Of a stretch of DNA of 64,000 bases, positions 16,684 through 25,589 are shown in pieces (position 1 is the stretch's first letter; the number at the start of each line of letters is the position of its first letter). A program made the translations under genes and the position numbers. A model generated the notes under the pieces. The model ran no database searches. It had not been told where the DNA came from and saw only the letters and a list, made by a program, of their open reading frames with translations. The stretch comes from an uncultured Lachnospiraceae bacterium (GTDB lineage Bacteria; Bacillota; Clostridia; Lachnospirales; Lachnospiraceae), in the NCBI GenBank assembly GCA_947627245.1, contig CANQVH010000012.1, forward strand, positions 1 through 64,000. Reading direction: 5' to 3'.

Positions 16684-17136
16684 ATGTCGGAAAGTGAAAT
16701 TTTACGTGCATCACATAACGTGAGTAATCTGGTTTACCATTTTGTATGCCCGGCAAAATACCGTCGGATTGTATTTACAGATCCGGTGGATGAAACGCTC
16801 GTGCAAATATGCGCGGGCATAGAAGCACGGTATGACTGGATCAGATTTATGGAGATTGGAGCAGATAAGAATCATGTGCATTTTCTGATCCAGTCAACGC
16901 CAACGCATAGTCCGAGCGAGATTATAAAAGTAGTGAAAAGCATAACGGCCCGCAGGATATTTGCCGAGCACCCAGAGGTAAAGAAACAGTTATGGGGAGG
17001 ACAATTATGGTCCGACGGTTATTTTGTCTCAACAGTTGGAAAGAACACCAATGAAGACACGATTGCAAAATATGTCCGGGAGCAAGGTAAACAAGATTAC
17101 GACGGATATAAACAACTTAGAATATTTACAAAGTGA
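16684..17136 (+). CDS. tnpA: IS200/IS605 family transposase TnpA (HUH/Y1)
   Basis: A 150-residue single-strand transposase that cuts and joins at sub-terminal hairpins. The HUH metal motif is NHVHFLIQ (H64, H66) and the likely catalytic tyrosine is Y130 in TIAKYVREQ. WGGQLWSDGYFVSTVG is another family-typical stretch. Length and motifs are complete, so the enzyme could be active. Its translation start lies just after a hairpin that covers the ribosome site. There is no accompanying tnpB (IscB/TnpB-type) gene. Confidence 0.95.
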   Translation: MSESEILRASHNVSNLVYHFVCPAKYRRIVFTDPVDETLVQICAGIEARYDWIRFMEIGADKNHVHFLIQSTPTHSPSEIIKVVKSITARRIFAEHPEVKKQLWGGQLWSDGYFVSTVGKNTNEDTIAKYVREQGKQDYDGYKQLRIFTK

Positions 17137-17277
17137 TCCGTTGAGCGAAGCGAACTGATACCCCGCTCACGTAGTGAGGCAAGTGTCTAGTGGACACTTG
17201 AGTGCTTGCACCGGGGTAGTTCATTGTATTATTTGCCGAGAAAGATGGAAGATAGTTTGCTGTAGGAGGATAAGAAT

Positions 17278-18384
17278 ATGCACGAGTTTTATCAGAACAT
17301 TGTTCGAAAATACGCAGAAGAATATTATGAGAAAGAGACTGCGAAAGCAGGGATAAATGGTCCATATTTGAAAGAAGAAACTTATGTGCGTACCACGGCA
17401 CACTGGACGGTTACATTTTCCATTATGTATCAGATAACGAAGGAAATGCAATATCGAGACATTGTTGAGAAATTTGCACGAAGTTTAGTACAAACTGTAG
17501 AATAGAGTCCAAATGGGGCTGTTGTTTGCATTCCGGAGGCAAAAGAGCCTTTTTCTCAAACAAATGGATTGATAGGATTGGCATGGCTGGTTGAAGGACT
17601 TGTCGAGGCCTATGAAGTCATAGCAGATCAGGCTCTTTTGGATGCTGCAGAAAGAGTCTTTTTTTCACAGGAGTATGATTTCCGCTTGCATGAATGGAAA
17701 ATGATTGAGCCGGACGGGAGAAAACTGGGTGTTGATAAGCCGTTTAACCACGAATTATGGTTTTGTATGGCGGCGGCAAAGTTGGTTCATCAAAGAGAAA
17801 ATGATGAGATAAGCCGACAAATCACGGACTACATGTTACATATGAAATCGCAGTTTACAGTATACAGAACGGGACTATTATCGCACAATGGGATGAAGAC
17901 TGGTGAGCTGAAAGGGGACTTGAAGGCTTGGTTGCGTAGATTATACTGTGCTGTGGCAAAAAAGGGTATTACTCCTAAAAGAAAAGATAGAATCGAATAC
18001 GAAAGAGCTTATCATTTATTTAGCTTATATGCGTTTGCATGGTTGTACTTGTTTTATCCTGAAGCTGAGATTTTTCACAGTAAAAAATTTGCTCGGCTGA
18101 AACAATTCGGTTTTATAGAAGAAAATTTTGTTTCTTTCCCTCAAAAAAATATTTATGCATATGGTTATAATTCTCCAGCATATGAGCTTCCTTTTGTAGA
18201 GTACGTTTTTAGAACGGGAAGAGACGAACAGTGTGCAGAGCGGTTATTGACCTTGCATCAGCAGTATAATATTGCTCTTGATGATGGCTCTTATACAGAA
18301 AATGTACCTGATGCCATAACTCTCGATGCGCGGATTTATGAAATGATGCAGTATTATAAACTAAAGGAAATATATCATGAATAA
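17278..18384 (+). pseudogene. Glycan-cassette protein, alpha/alpha-barrel-like, interrupted by an in-frame TAG
   Basis: The track shows two ORFs (17278-17505 and 17569-18384), but both are in the same frame with no frameshift. One TAG at 17503-17505 splits a ~368-codon reading frame, and the sequence between them stays open. The likely ancestral codon is CAG (Gln) in a VE-Q-SPNGA context. The product is helix-rich with NGLIGLAWLVEGLVEAYE, loosely like (alpha/alpha)6 toroid sugar enzymes; I cannot name the family. A good ribosome site (TAGGAGGATAAGAAT) precedes the ATG. It overlaps the flippase pseudogene by 8 nt, so it was once part of an operon. Confidence 0.75.
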
Positions 18385-19768
18385 AGGAAATAATCTGGCT
18401 CAAAACACCTTGATGCTTTCGGCTGGCAATGTGTTATCTAAAGGGATTCACTTTATTTTAGTAATTTTTGTAAGCCATTGGCTTTCTGCGGAATCTTATG
18501 GAACATTCGATGTTGTATGTACATATGTCACTCTTCTTCTCCCTGTTTTGTCATTATCGACTGGAGAGGCAATGTTTCGTTTTTCTGTTATTGCTAAAAC
18601 AAGGGAAGAACAGTCTGTTTACATTACGAATGGATTTCTCCTTGTTGCCTGTAATTTGGGAGTTTGTATAGTAGTAATTGGGGTACTGGCTACCATTGGT
18701 GTATTTCCTGTGTTTTCGCTTCTGGCGTTTCTATTTCTGCTGATGGCACAACTCCTAAATTACTATTTACAAGCGTTCCTACGTGCCATTAAAAAGCTAA
18801 AATTATATACTATGGGGAATATTGTTTTTACCGTTATGGTAGTTATTTTCTCTATAGTTTTTGTGTATTTATTTGGGTACGGTTTGGTTGGCTTAATCTG
18901 TGCCTATGCGGCCAGTTATATGGCAGCTAATATATTGATTATCTGTTTTGCCGGATTCTGGAACTATGTTTTGATTGCAGCCGTTTCAAAATCGGTGATA
19001 AAACGGATGATTCGATATTCTCTACCGCTTGTGCCGAATGATGTTTCGTGGTGGGTTCTGAATGTTTCGGATAGACAGATTATCCTTATGGCTCTCGGTG
19101 CGACATTCAACGGCATCTATGCTATCGCAAATAAGATTCCTTCGCTATGTACTTCCATTTTCAGTGTGTTCGGTATTTCGTGGCAGCAAAATATCGTGGA
19201 GCAGATGGAGAAAGAAGAGTGGGGGAAATAGGCCAATCAAGTATATAATCAAATGATGGTCATTTTGCTGACGCTATGTTCTTGTATATTGAGCGGAACC
19301 TTTTTCTTATATTTCTATATATTTGATGCAAAATACGCTTCGGGTATGGTATACACACCAATTTTATTGACAGCGGTCATTTTTTCGACAGGTATGCAGT
19401 TTTTCGGTGGGATATAAATTGCGCTGAAAAAAACGGCGGAAAATGGGATGACGACTGTAATTGGTGCGATTGTCAATCTGGCAATCGATCTTGCATTGAT
19501 TCGATTTATCGGTTTGTATGCAGCAGCAGTGTCCACCCTTGTGGCCAATTTAGTGACGGTTATCTTGCGCCAGTACAGGTTGAGAAAGGTAGTACGTTTT
19601 CGGATGGAAACAAGAGCCCATTGGTGTGTCTTATTATACGGATATTTTATTGTGAGTTTTTACTTGTATAGAAACAATATTATTCTTGAATGGGGGAATC
19701 TGTTATTTGCCGTGATTCTCTTTATTGCGATAAATTATCGGTTAATCAGATCGTTTCTTAAAAGGTAA
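18377..19768 (+). pseudogene. Wzx-like flippase with two in-frame stop codons
   Basis: The reading frame is continuous from 18377 to 19768 (464 codons) apart from TAG at 19229-19231 and TAA at 19415-19417; the track ORFs 18377-19231 and 19448-19768 are its intact pieces in one frame. Restored, it has the length and helix pattern of a MOP-superfamily polysaccharide flippase, with SAGNVLSKGIHFILVIFVSHWL at the start and AAVSTLVANLVTVILRQYRL near the end. Both stops fit CAG to TAG and CAA to TAA changes. The gene at 12853 is an intact functional equivalent, which may have relaxed selection here. Confidence 0.85.
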
Positions 19769-19797
19769 AGGCTATTTCCAAGCAGAAAGGGAAAAAT

Positions 19798-20916
19798 ATG
19801 TATGATTATCTTATCGTTGGCGCGGGTTTGTTTGGTGCTGTCTTTGCACAGCAGATGACGCAAGCAGGGAAGAAGTGTCTGGTAATAGACCGGCGAAGGC
19901 ATATCGCCGGGAATATTTACTCGAAGGAGATGGAAGGTATTCATGTGCATATGTACGGACCGCATGTCTTTCACACGAATAATCGGGAAGTATGGAACTA
20001 TGTGAACCGGTTCACGGAGTTCAACCGCTTTACGCTTGGCACGATCGCGAACTATAAGGGTGAGATCTATTCCCTGCCGTTCAATATGTATACCTTCAAT
20101 AAGATGGGGGGCGTGACGATGCCAGAGCAGGCCGAGGAAAAGATTTCCATGCAGCGGCGTGAAGCCGGTATCACGGAAGTGACGAATCTGGAAGAGCAGG
20201 CCATCTCCCTTGTCGGCACGGACATTTATGAAAAGTTGATTAAAGGATATACGGAGAAGCAGTGGGGACGAGACTGCAGGGAACTTCCTGCGTTTATCAT
20301 CCGGCGGCTTCCGGTGCGTCTGACCTATGATAACAACTATTTCAATGCCTTATATCAGGGGATTCCGGTGAACGGATATACGAGAATGGTAGAAAATATG
20401 CTGGATGGGATAGAAGTGCGGCTGGGAGTGGATTATCTGGAGAACAGGGCAGAGCTGGACGCGCTGGCGGAGCATGTGCTTTATACGGGAGCCATTGATG
20501 CGTATTTTGATTGTTGCTATGGTGCATTGGAGTATCGGAGAGTCAGGTTTGAAACGGAGACGCTGGAGCAGTCGAATTTTCAAGGGAATGCAATCGTAAA
20601 CTACACGGACCGGGAGATTCCATACACGCGTATTATTGAGCATAAATGGTTCCAGTTTGGAAAAGACGGGCGGGGAAATGACCTGCCGGGGACGGTGGTT
20701 ACGCGGGAATATCCCTGTGAGTGGAAGCCGGGAGAGGAGCCGTACTACCCGGTTAATGATGAAAGGAATAATCAGCTTTATGCCCGCTATAGGGAACTGG
20801 CTGACCGGGAGGAAAAGACTATCTTCGGCGGTAGGTTGGGACATTATAAGTATTATGATATGGATCAGGTTATTGCGGCGGCTTTGGAGTGCGGCAGGGC
20901 GGAACTTGGCCGATAA
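19798..20916 (+). CDS. glf: UDP-galactopyranose mutase
   Basis: A flavoenzyme that converts UDP-galactopyranose to UDP-galactofuranose, the donor for Galf in surface glycans. At 372 residues it has the expected bacterial length. The FAD-binding start MYDYLIVGAGLFGAVFA is intact, followed by HIAGNIYS, YGPHVFHTNN and KGYTEKQWGR, all family signatures, and GGRLGHYKYYDMDQVI at the end. It follows the decayed cassette with AGAAAGGGAAAAAT as ribosome site, is visibly more GC-rich than the genes before it, and appears intact, so Galf may be part of the glycan. Confidence 0.96.
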   Translation: MYDYLIVGAGLFGAVFAQQMTQAGKKCLVIDRRRHIAGNIYSKEMEGIHVHMYGPHVFHTNNREVWNYVNRFTEFNRFTLGTIANYKGEIYSLPFNMYTFNKMGGVTMPEQAEEKISMQRREAGITEVTNLEEQAISLVGTDIYEKLIKGYTEKQWGRDCRELPAFIIRRLPVRLTYDNNYFNALYQGIPVNGYTRMVENMLDGIEVRLGVDYLENRAELDALAEHVLYTGAIDAYFDCCYGALEYRRVRFETETLEQSNFQGNAIVNYTDREIPYTRIIEHKWFQFGKDGRGNDLPGTVVTREYPCEWKPGEEPYYPVNDERNNQLYARYRELADREEKTIFGGRLGHYKYYDMDQVIAAALECGRAELGR

Positions 20917-20930
20917 TTGAAAGAAAACGC

Positions 20931-20959
20931 TTGCATTCCGAACTTACCTGTTCTATAAT
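20931..20959 (+). promoter_or_regulatory. Predicted sigma-A promoter for Rpn-like gene
   Basis: TTGCAT and TATAAT with a 17-nt spacer, 40 nt upstream of the GTGGAGG ribosome site of the next gene. Confidence 0.6.
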
Positions 20960-21037
20960 GAACGCATAGAATTCCTCTGCGCGAAGTGGAGGATCATAAA
21001 TGGCAAAATTCAAAAAACTGGAAATGCTGACGATTTC

Positions 21038-21871
21038 ATGTTCGGCGCCGTGATGTGTGAGCCGGAAAACTGCAGGCCGTTTCTGGAGATGGCGCTCGGC
21101 TTTCCGATCAGGAAGCTCACGGTCAGCAAGGAGAGAAGTCTGGTGTACCACCCGGAGTACAAGGGAGTGCGGCTGGACGTCGAAGCGAGAGATGAGCATG
21201 GCACGCTGCACAATATTGAGATGCAGGTTGCACCAAAGCCGTTTCTTGCGCGCAGGGCGCGGTACTATCACAGCCAGATGGACATGGAGCTGCTGGCGAG
21301 GGGAGGCGATTACGGAAGCCTGCCGGATTCCTACGTGATCTTCGTCTGCGACTTTGACCCGTTTGGTTATGGAAAGTACCGATATACTTTCCGAAACCTG
21401 TGTCTGGAAGAGTCCGGATTTGCCCTTCGGGATGGGCAGACGACGATGTTTCTGAGCACCTGCGGAAAGAATCCTGAAGAGGTGCCGGAGAGCCTTGTCA
21501 GCTTTCTGAAATACATAGGATTAGGCTTACAGGAGAGTACGAAAGATTCAGATGACGGTTACGTGCGGCAGTTGCAGGCGGCGGTGCGGCAGGTAAAGGA
21601 AAGCCGGGAAATGGGGGCGAGGTATATGATATTCCGGGAGATGCTGGAGGAGCAACGTGAGGCCGGGTTTTCAGAGGGCAAAGCCGAAGGCAAGGCCGAG
21701 GATGTGCTTGACTTACTACAGGAACTGCCGGGTAGAGTGCCGGAGGAGCTAAAGGAGCGTATTTTTGCGGAAAGAGACCTTATGGTGCTGAAGCGATACC
21801 ACAGGCTGGCGGCATCTGCAGAGTCTGTTGAGGAGTTCATACAACGGATCTCCCACACAGAGCAGTCATGA
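21038..21871 (+). CDS. PD-(D/E)XK nuclease family (Rpn/putative transposase) protein with a 5' lesion
   Basis: 277 residues from an internal ATG. The core (MFGAVMCEPENCRPFLEMAL, then VRLDVEARDEHGTLHNIEMQ) is the PD-(D/E)XK-like domain of the Rpn/PDDEXK_2 family, whose members are nucleases linked to recombination. The good ribosome site GGAGG instead serves an ATG at 21000 whose peptide MAKFKKLEMLTIS would fit the family N-terminus but is one frame out. A 10-nt loss between ACGATTTCA repeats would explain this. The gene may be a recent pseudogene or be translated without its first ~18 residues. A glutamate/lysine-rich SEGKAEGKAED segment lies near the C-terminus. Confidence 0.75.
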   Translation: MFGAVMCEPENCRPFLEMALGFPIRKLTVSKERSLVYHPEYKGVRLDVEARDEHGTLHNIEMQVAPKPFLARRARYYHSQMDMELLARGGDYGSLPDSYVIFVCDFDPFGYGKYRYTFRNLCLEESGFALRDGQTTMFLSTCGKNPEEVPESLVSFLKYIGLGLQESTKDSDDGYVRQLQAAVRQVKESREMGARYMIFREMLEEQREAGFSEGKAEGKAEDVLDLLQELPGRVPEELKERIFAERDLMVLKRYHRLAASAESVEEFIQRISHTEQS

Positions 21872-22173
21872 CAGACAAATGTCTTGGCAGGTTCTGTTTC
21901 AGGAAATATGCGCGGGGAAGGCTTGCATATCGGGAAGACCGGCGGGCACGGAAGCGGCGCCGGTACATTACAAATGAAAAAAGTCTACATTCAAATCTAA
22001 GTAACTGTTCACGCCGGTTTCGGCAGATATTCAAGAAAAATGCACAGAGGAATTCTATAAAAAACAGCAGACGTGAAGTGGGGTTTTTCTTGACGTGCAA
22101 AGGGCGTTGCAGTAAAATATAGATGCCATTCCCGTATGTTTCCGTCTTTTGAGAAAAGGAAAGGCAGGAAATA
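21872..22173. other. Intergenic region between the two Rpn-like genes
   Basis: No gene is visible. It holds a 7-bp hairpin ACCGGCG/CGCCGGT (21938-21964) without a T-tract, and a promoter near 22090. The small ORFs of the track here (84 and 87 residues) lack ribosome sites and family features. Confidence 0.6.
22090..22118 (+). promoter_or_regulatory. Predicted sigma-A promoter for second Rpn/YhgA-like gene
   Basis: TTGACG and TAAAAT with a 17-nt spacer, about 55 nt before the GTG start at 22174. Confidence 0.6.
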
Positions 22174-23103
22174 GTGGCAAAGGAAAACAGAGAATATAAG
22201 GACAGTGTATTTTGCGATCTTTACTATTCCGATGAGACTGCGGAGAAGAACCTGCTGGAGCTGTATAACGGCCTGTTTGGCACAGACCTGCAGGACACTT
22301 CCCTGATCAGAAAGGTACGGCTGGAAGATGTTCTGTTCCGGAACATGAAGAACGATGTGGCATTTTCGGTTGGAGAACGTAGGATTATCCTGAGCGAACA
22401 TCAAAGCACGGTCAGCCCGAATATGCCGGTGCGCATGCTGATGTACATCGCACGGGAGTATGAGAAGCTGATGCCGGTAAAGGCGAGATATTCAAAGCTG
22501 CAGTATCAGTTGATGGCGCCGTCCTTCCTTGTCTTATATAATGGGGAAGAAGACCAGCCTGCGGAACAGGTGCTGAGGCTTTCGGATGCGTTTGCGGATC
22601 CGTGCGGAGAGAACGGGAAACTGGAGCTGGAAGTCCGTGTAGTTAATATCAATACGGACAAAAAGCATGAGCTTCTGGGGAAATGCGGTACCCTCCGCCA
22701 GTACAGCGAGTTTGTTGAAAAGACGCGTCAGCTTGACGGGGACAAAGGAAAGCTTGAGAGAATTGTGAAGGAGTGTATCAAAGAGGATATTCTTGCGGAC
22801 TATCTTGGGCGCAAGAGCAGGGAGGTAATCAATATGCTGATGGCAGAATATGATTATGAAATGGATCTCGAGGTGCACATTCAAGAGGCCGAAGCAATGG
22901 GTGAGGCGCGGGGAAAAGTAAAAGGATTAGTCCAGCAAGTGTTGAAGAAGCTCAGGAAATCCTGTACCGTGGCACAGATTGCCGAAGCTTTGGAGGAGAC
23001 AGAAGAGGAGATCGGCCGGATCGTGGAAATCGCGCAGAGGTATGCGCCGGAGTATGACGAGGACAGGATTCTGGACGAGGTAATGAAAATACCAAAAGAT
23101 TAA
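22174..23103 (+). CDS. Rpn/YhgA-like PD-(D/E)XK nuclease family protein
   Basis: 309 residues starting at GTG after AAAGGCAGGAA. The first half carries the nuclease-like core with NDVAFSVGERRIILSEHQST, where the EHQST stretch is characteristic of the YhgA/Rpn family, and MLMYIAREYEKLM after it. The C-terminal third is helical and charged, ending in RYAPEYDEDRILDEVMKIPKD. Such genes are often in many copies per genome in Lachnospiraceae. It lies behind a relative with its own promoter, so the two are not one operon. The cellular role of the family is poorly defined; recombination-linked nuclease activity is known for E. coli members. Confidence 0.85.
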   Translation: MAKENREYKDSVFCDLYYSDETAEKNLLELYNGLFGTDLQDTSLIRKVRLEDVLFRNMKNDVAFSVGERRIILSEHQSTVSPNMPVRMLMYIAREYEKLMPVKARYSKLQYQLMAPSFLVLYNGEEDQPAEQVLRLSDAFADPCGENGKLELEVRVVNINTDKKHELLGKCGTLRQYSEFVEKTRQLDGDKGKLERIVKECIKEDILADYLGRKSREVINMLMAEYDYEMDLEVHIQEAEAMGEARGKVKGLVQQVLKKLRKSCTVAQIAEALEETEEEIGRIVEIAQRYAPEYDEDRILDEVMKIPKD

Positions 23104-23221
23104 CGTATATCGACAGATATATTGATACAGATGCATCAGCCTGTGTGATCTGTGTTCCGGTGGGGACAAGATTGCACGGGCTGTTTTGCTTAAAGCGGGA
23201 TACATAAATTAGAAAGAACAG

Positions 23222-23250
23222 TTGTGAAAATCCCATATATGGTGTAAAAT
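23222..23250 (+). promoter_or_regulatory. Predicted sigma-A promoter for GH13 enzyme
   Basis: TTGTGA and TAAAAT with a 17-nt spacer, 28 nt before the start at 23279, with AGGAGGAG in between. Confidence 0.5.
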
Positions 23251-23278
23251 AAACTCCAAGACGATTCAGGAGGAGAGC

Positions 23279-25381
23279 ATGGACCAAAAGACGAAATCTC
23301 TGATACAGAAAATGAAATACGTGCTTCTCATGCGTCCGGTGTTCAATATGGGCGCGCTTTTCAGCGATGAGACGGAGAATTATGTGTCGCCGATGGAGCC
23401 GAAGAAGGGGGACACGGTGACGATCCGGATCCGCACGCTGCGCGACAACGCGGACGCGGTCTATTTTATCAGCGGAGCCACGAAGAAGCTCATGTCGCTG
23501 GAGTGCACCGAGGGGCGTTTTGATTATTATACGATTCAGGTTGAGATGGGCGACGAGCCGATCTACTATTATTTTGAAATACAGGACGGACAGGCCAGAT
23601 GCTTTTACAACAAATGCGGCGTATCCCGCGATCTGCAGCAGAGCAAGGCTTTCTGCCTCTGCCCCGGATTTTCCACACCGGACTGGGCAAAGGGCGCGGT
23701 CATGTATCAGATCTTCACGGATCGCTTCTGCAACGGGGATCCTTCCAACGACGTGGAGCAGAACGAGTACATCTATATCGGGGAGGGGACAAGCAAGGTC
23801 ACGGACTGGAACAAGATCCCGGCGCAGATGGGTGTGCGGGAATTCTACGGCGGCGATCTGCAGGGCGTAATCGACAAGCTGGACTATCTTCAGGAGCTCG
23901 GCGTGGAGGTCATCTACTTCAATCCGCTGTTCGTTTCCCCGTCAAACCACAAATATGATATTCAGGATTATGACTATATTGATCCGCATTTCGGAAAGAT
24001 CGTCCGCGATGAGGGGGAACCGGTGCGCGACTGGGAGCGCGGAAACAGGAGCGCGACACGCTACATCAATCGCGTGACGGGACTTGACAATCTGGAAGCG
24101 AGCAATCAGCTTTTTGTCACGTTGGTGGAGGAGCTTCACAAAAGAGGCATGAAGGTGATTCTGGACGGCGTCTTCAATCACTGTGGTTCCTTCAATAAAT
24201 GGATGGACCGGGAGCGGATCTATGAGAATCAGAAGGGCTACGAGAAGGGAGCATTTATCGCCCCGGACAGCCCGTACCGCTCGTTTTTCCGTTTCCAGAA
24301 TGAGCATGAGTGGCCGTACAATCCGTTTTACGACGGCTGGTGGGGACATGATACGCTGCCGAAGCTGAATTACGAGGAATCGCCGGACCTTGAGAAGTAT
24401 ATTCTTGAGATTGCGAGAAAGTGGGTATCGCCGCCTTACAATGTGGACGGTTGGCGTCTTGACGTGGCGGCGGATCTCGGAAACAGTCCGGAATACAATC
24501 ACGAATTCTGGCGTAAATTCCGCAAAACGGTCAAGGAGGCGAATCCGGACGCACTGATTCTCGCGGAGCATTACGGCGATCCGATCAGTTGGCTCGGGGG
24601 AGATCAATGGGATACGGTCATGAACTATGATGCGTTCATGGAGCCGGTTACATGGTTCTTCACCGGGATGGAGAAGCACAGCGATGATTTCAAGCCGGAG
24701 CTTCTCGGGAATGTGGATCATTTTATCGGGGCGATGACCTATCATATGGCGAGCTTTATGGCGCCTTCTTTGCAGGTGGCGATGAACGAGCTGTCAAACC
24801 ATGACCACTCGCGTTTTCTCACGCGCACGAATCACAAGGTCGGTCGGGTCGGCACGCTCGGCAGCGATGCGGCAGGCATGGACATCCGGCCGGAGGTTAT
24901 GCGGGAAGCGGTCGTCATGCAGATGACGTGGCCGGGTGCTCCGACGATTTATTACGGAGACGAGGCCGGGGTATGCGGTTTCACCGATCCCGACAATCGC
25001 AGAACTTATCCGTGGGGAAATGAGGATCGGCAGATGCTCGCGTTTCACAGGGCGGCAATCGCGCTGCACAAGAGGTATCCGGTGCTGAAGCGCGGATCAC
25101 TGAAATTCCTGTTCGGCAATTACAACTGTCTGGCGTACGGCAGATTTGACCGCGAGACGCAGATCGTCGTCGCCTTCAACAACAACGACGAGCCGCGGGA
25201 GTTCCGTATTCCGGTGTGGCAGGTGGGTGCGGACAATCATCAGGCGATGAAGCGGATCTTTTATACGGACGCGGAGGGCTTCAGCGAGGAATCGGCGATC
25301 TATCCGGTGCATGCGGGCGAGATCGATATTCTGCTTCCGTCGACTTCCGCCGCGGTTCTTCTGGCGGTTCCGGCGGACTGA
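23279..25381 (+). CDS. Glycoside hydrolase family 13, neopullulanase/cyclomaltodextrinase-like
   Basis: A 700-residue alpha-glucan-active enzyme without signal peptide, so probably cytoplasmic, cleaving imported maltodextrins. An N-terminal beta-sandwich (about residues 30-130) precedes the (beta/alpha)8 barrel that begins at GAVMYQIFTDRFCNGD. The catalytic residues are visible: nucleophile D395 in DGWRLDVA, acid/base E430 in ILAEHYG and D509 in LSNHDHSR. A C-terminal beta domain follows. The gene has its own promoter and a strong AGGAGGAG site. The exact specificity (pullulan, cyclodextrin or maltodextrin) cannot be told from sequence. Confidence 0.9.
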   Translation: MDQKTKSLIQKMKYVLLMRPVFNMGALFSDETENYVSPMEPKKGDTVTIRIRTLRDNADAVYFISGATKKLMSLECTEGRFDYYTIQVEMGDEPIYYYFEIQDGQARCFYNKCGVSRDLQQSKAFCLCPGFSTPDWAKGAVMYQIFTDRFCNGDPSNDVEQNEYIYIGEGTSKVTDWNKIPAQMGVREFYGGDLQGVIDKLDYLQELGVEVIYFNPLFVSPSNHKYDIQDYDYIDPHFGKIVRDEGEPVRDWERGNRSATRYINRVTGLDNLEASNQLFVTLVEELHKRGMKVILDGVFNHCGSFNKWMDRERIYENQKGYEKGAFIAPDSPYRSFFRFQNEHEWPYNPFYDGWWGHDTLPKLNYEESPDLEKYILEIARKWVSPPYNVDGWRLDVAADLGNSPEYNHEFWRKFRKTVKEANPDALILAEHYGDPISWLGGDQWDTVMNYDAFMEPVTWFFTGMEKHSDDFKPELLGNVDHFIGAMTYHMASFMAPSLQVAMNELSNHDHSRFLTRTNHKVGRVGTLGSDAAGMDIRPEVMREAVVMQMTWPGAPTIYYGDEAGVCGFTDPDNRRTYPWGNEDRQMLAFHRAAIALHKRYPVLKRGSLKFLFGNYNCLAYGRFDRETQIVVAFNNNDEPREFRIPVWQVGADNHQAMKRIFYTDAEGFSEESAIYPVHAGEIDILLPSTSAAVLLAVPAD

Positions 25382-25589
25382 GACAATCGCGGTCGGTCAT
25401 CCTCTATGCCGTGCTCAGCAGTTCTCTTGGCGGTTCCGGCAGATTGAGCCGGCGCACGATCTGCAAGAAATACAGCCCTTTTTCGGTTTCAAAACGGGCG
25501 ACTTATGTATATGATAATAACAGGAACCGTATGGCGGGGCAGGCCTCGGTTGCGGGTTCATAGATTATAAAGACAGAGGGGTTATTTGC
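25382..25589. repeat. Short partial duplication of the GH13 gene 3' end
   Basis: GGCGGTTCCGGCGGACTGAG at the end of the GH13 gene recurs as GGCGGTTCCGGCAGATTGAG about 64 nt further on. The rest of the spacer holds no recognisable gene; the track ORFs here are shadows. A small tandem duplication that has since diverged is the simplest reading. Confidence 0.4.

Larger units (their letters stand above)
16575..17220 (+). mobile_element. IS200/IS605-family insertion sequence (tnpA only)
   Basis: A single Y1 transposase gene is flanked by sub-terminal hairpins instead of terminal inverted repeats, the hallmark of this family. Left end: GAAGCGC/GCGCTTC (16584-16602) and CCGCTGC/GCAGCGG (16622-16637). 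Right end: CTCAC/GTGAG (17166-17178) and AAGTGTC/GACACTT (17181-17199) nested between CCCCG and CGGGG (17161-17216). No tnpB is present. The ends are estimated to within about 20 nt. It separates the main operon from the decayed cassette. Confidence 0.85.

Noticed and set aside
16575-17220. CRISPR-like array from the repeated hairpins around tnpA
   Set aside because: The repeats are unlike one another and serve as sub-terminal hairpins of the insertion sequence; no regular spacers are present.
17278-19768. Stop codon reassignment (e.g. TAG as pyrrolysine, or TAA/TAG as Gln) for the split genes
   Set aside because: Other genes in the window use TAA and TAG as normal ends, and no recoding element or pyrrolysine genes are visible; local decay is simpler.
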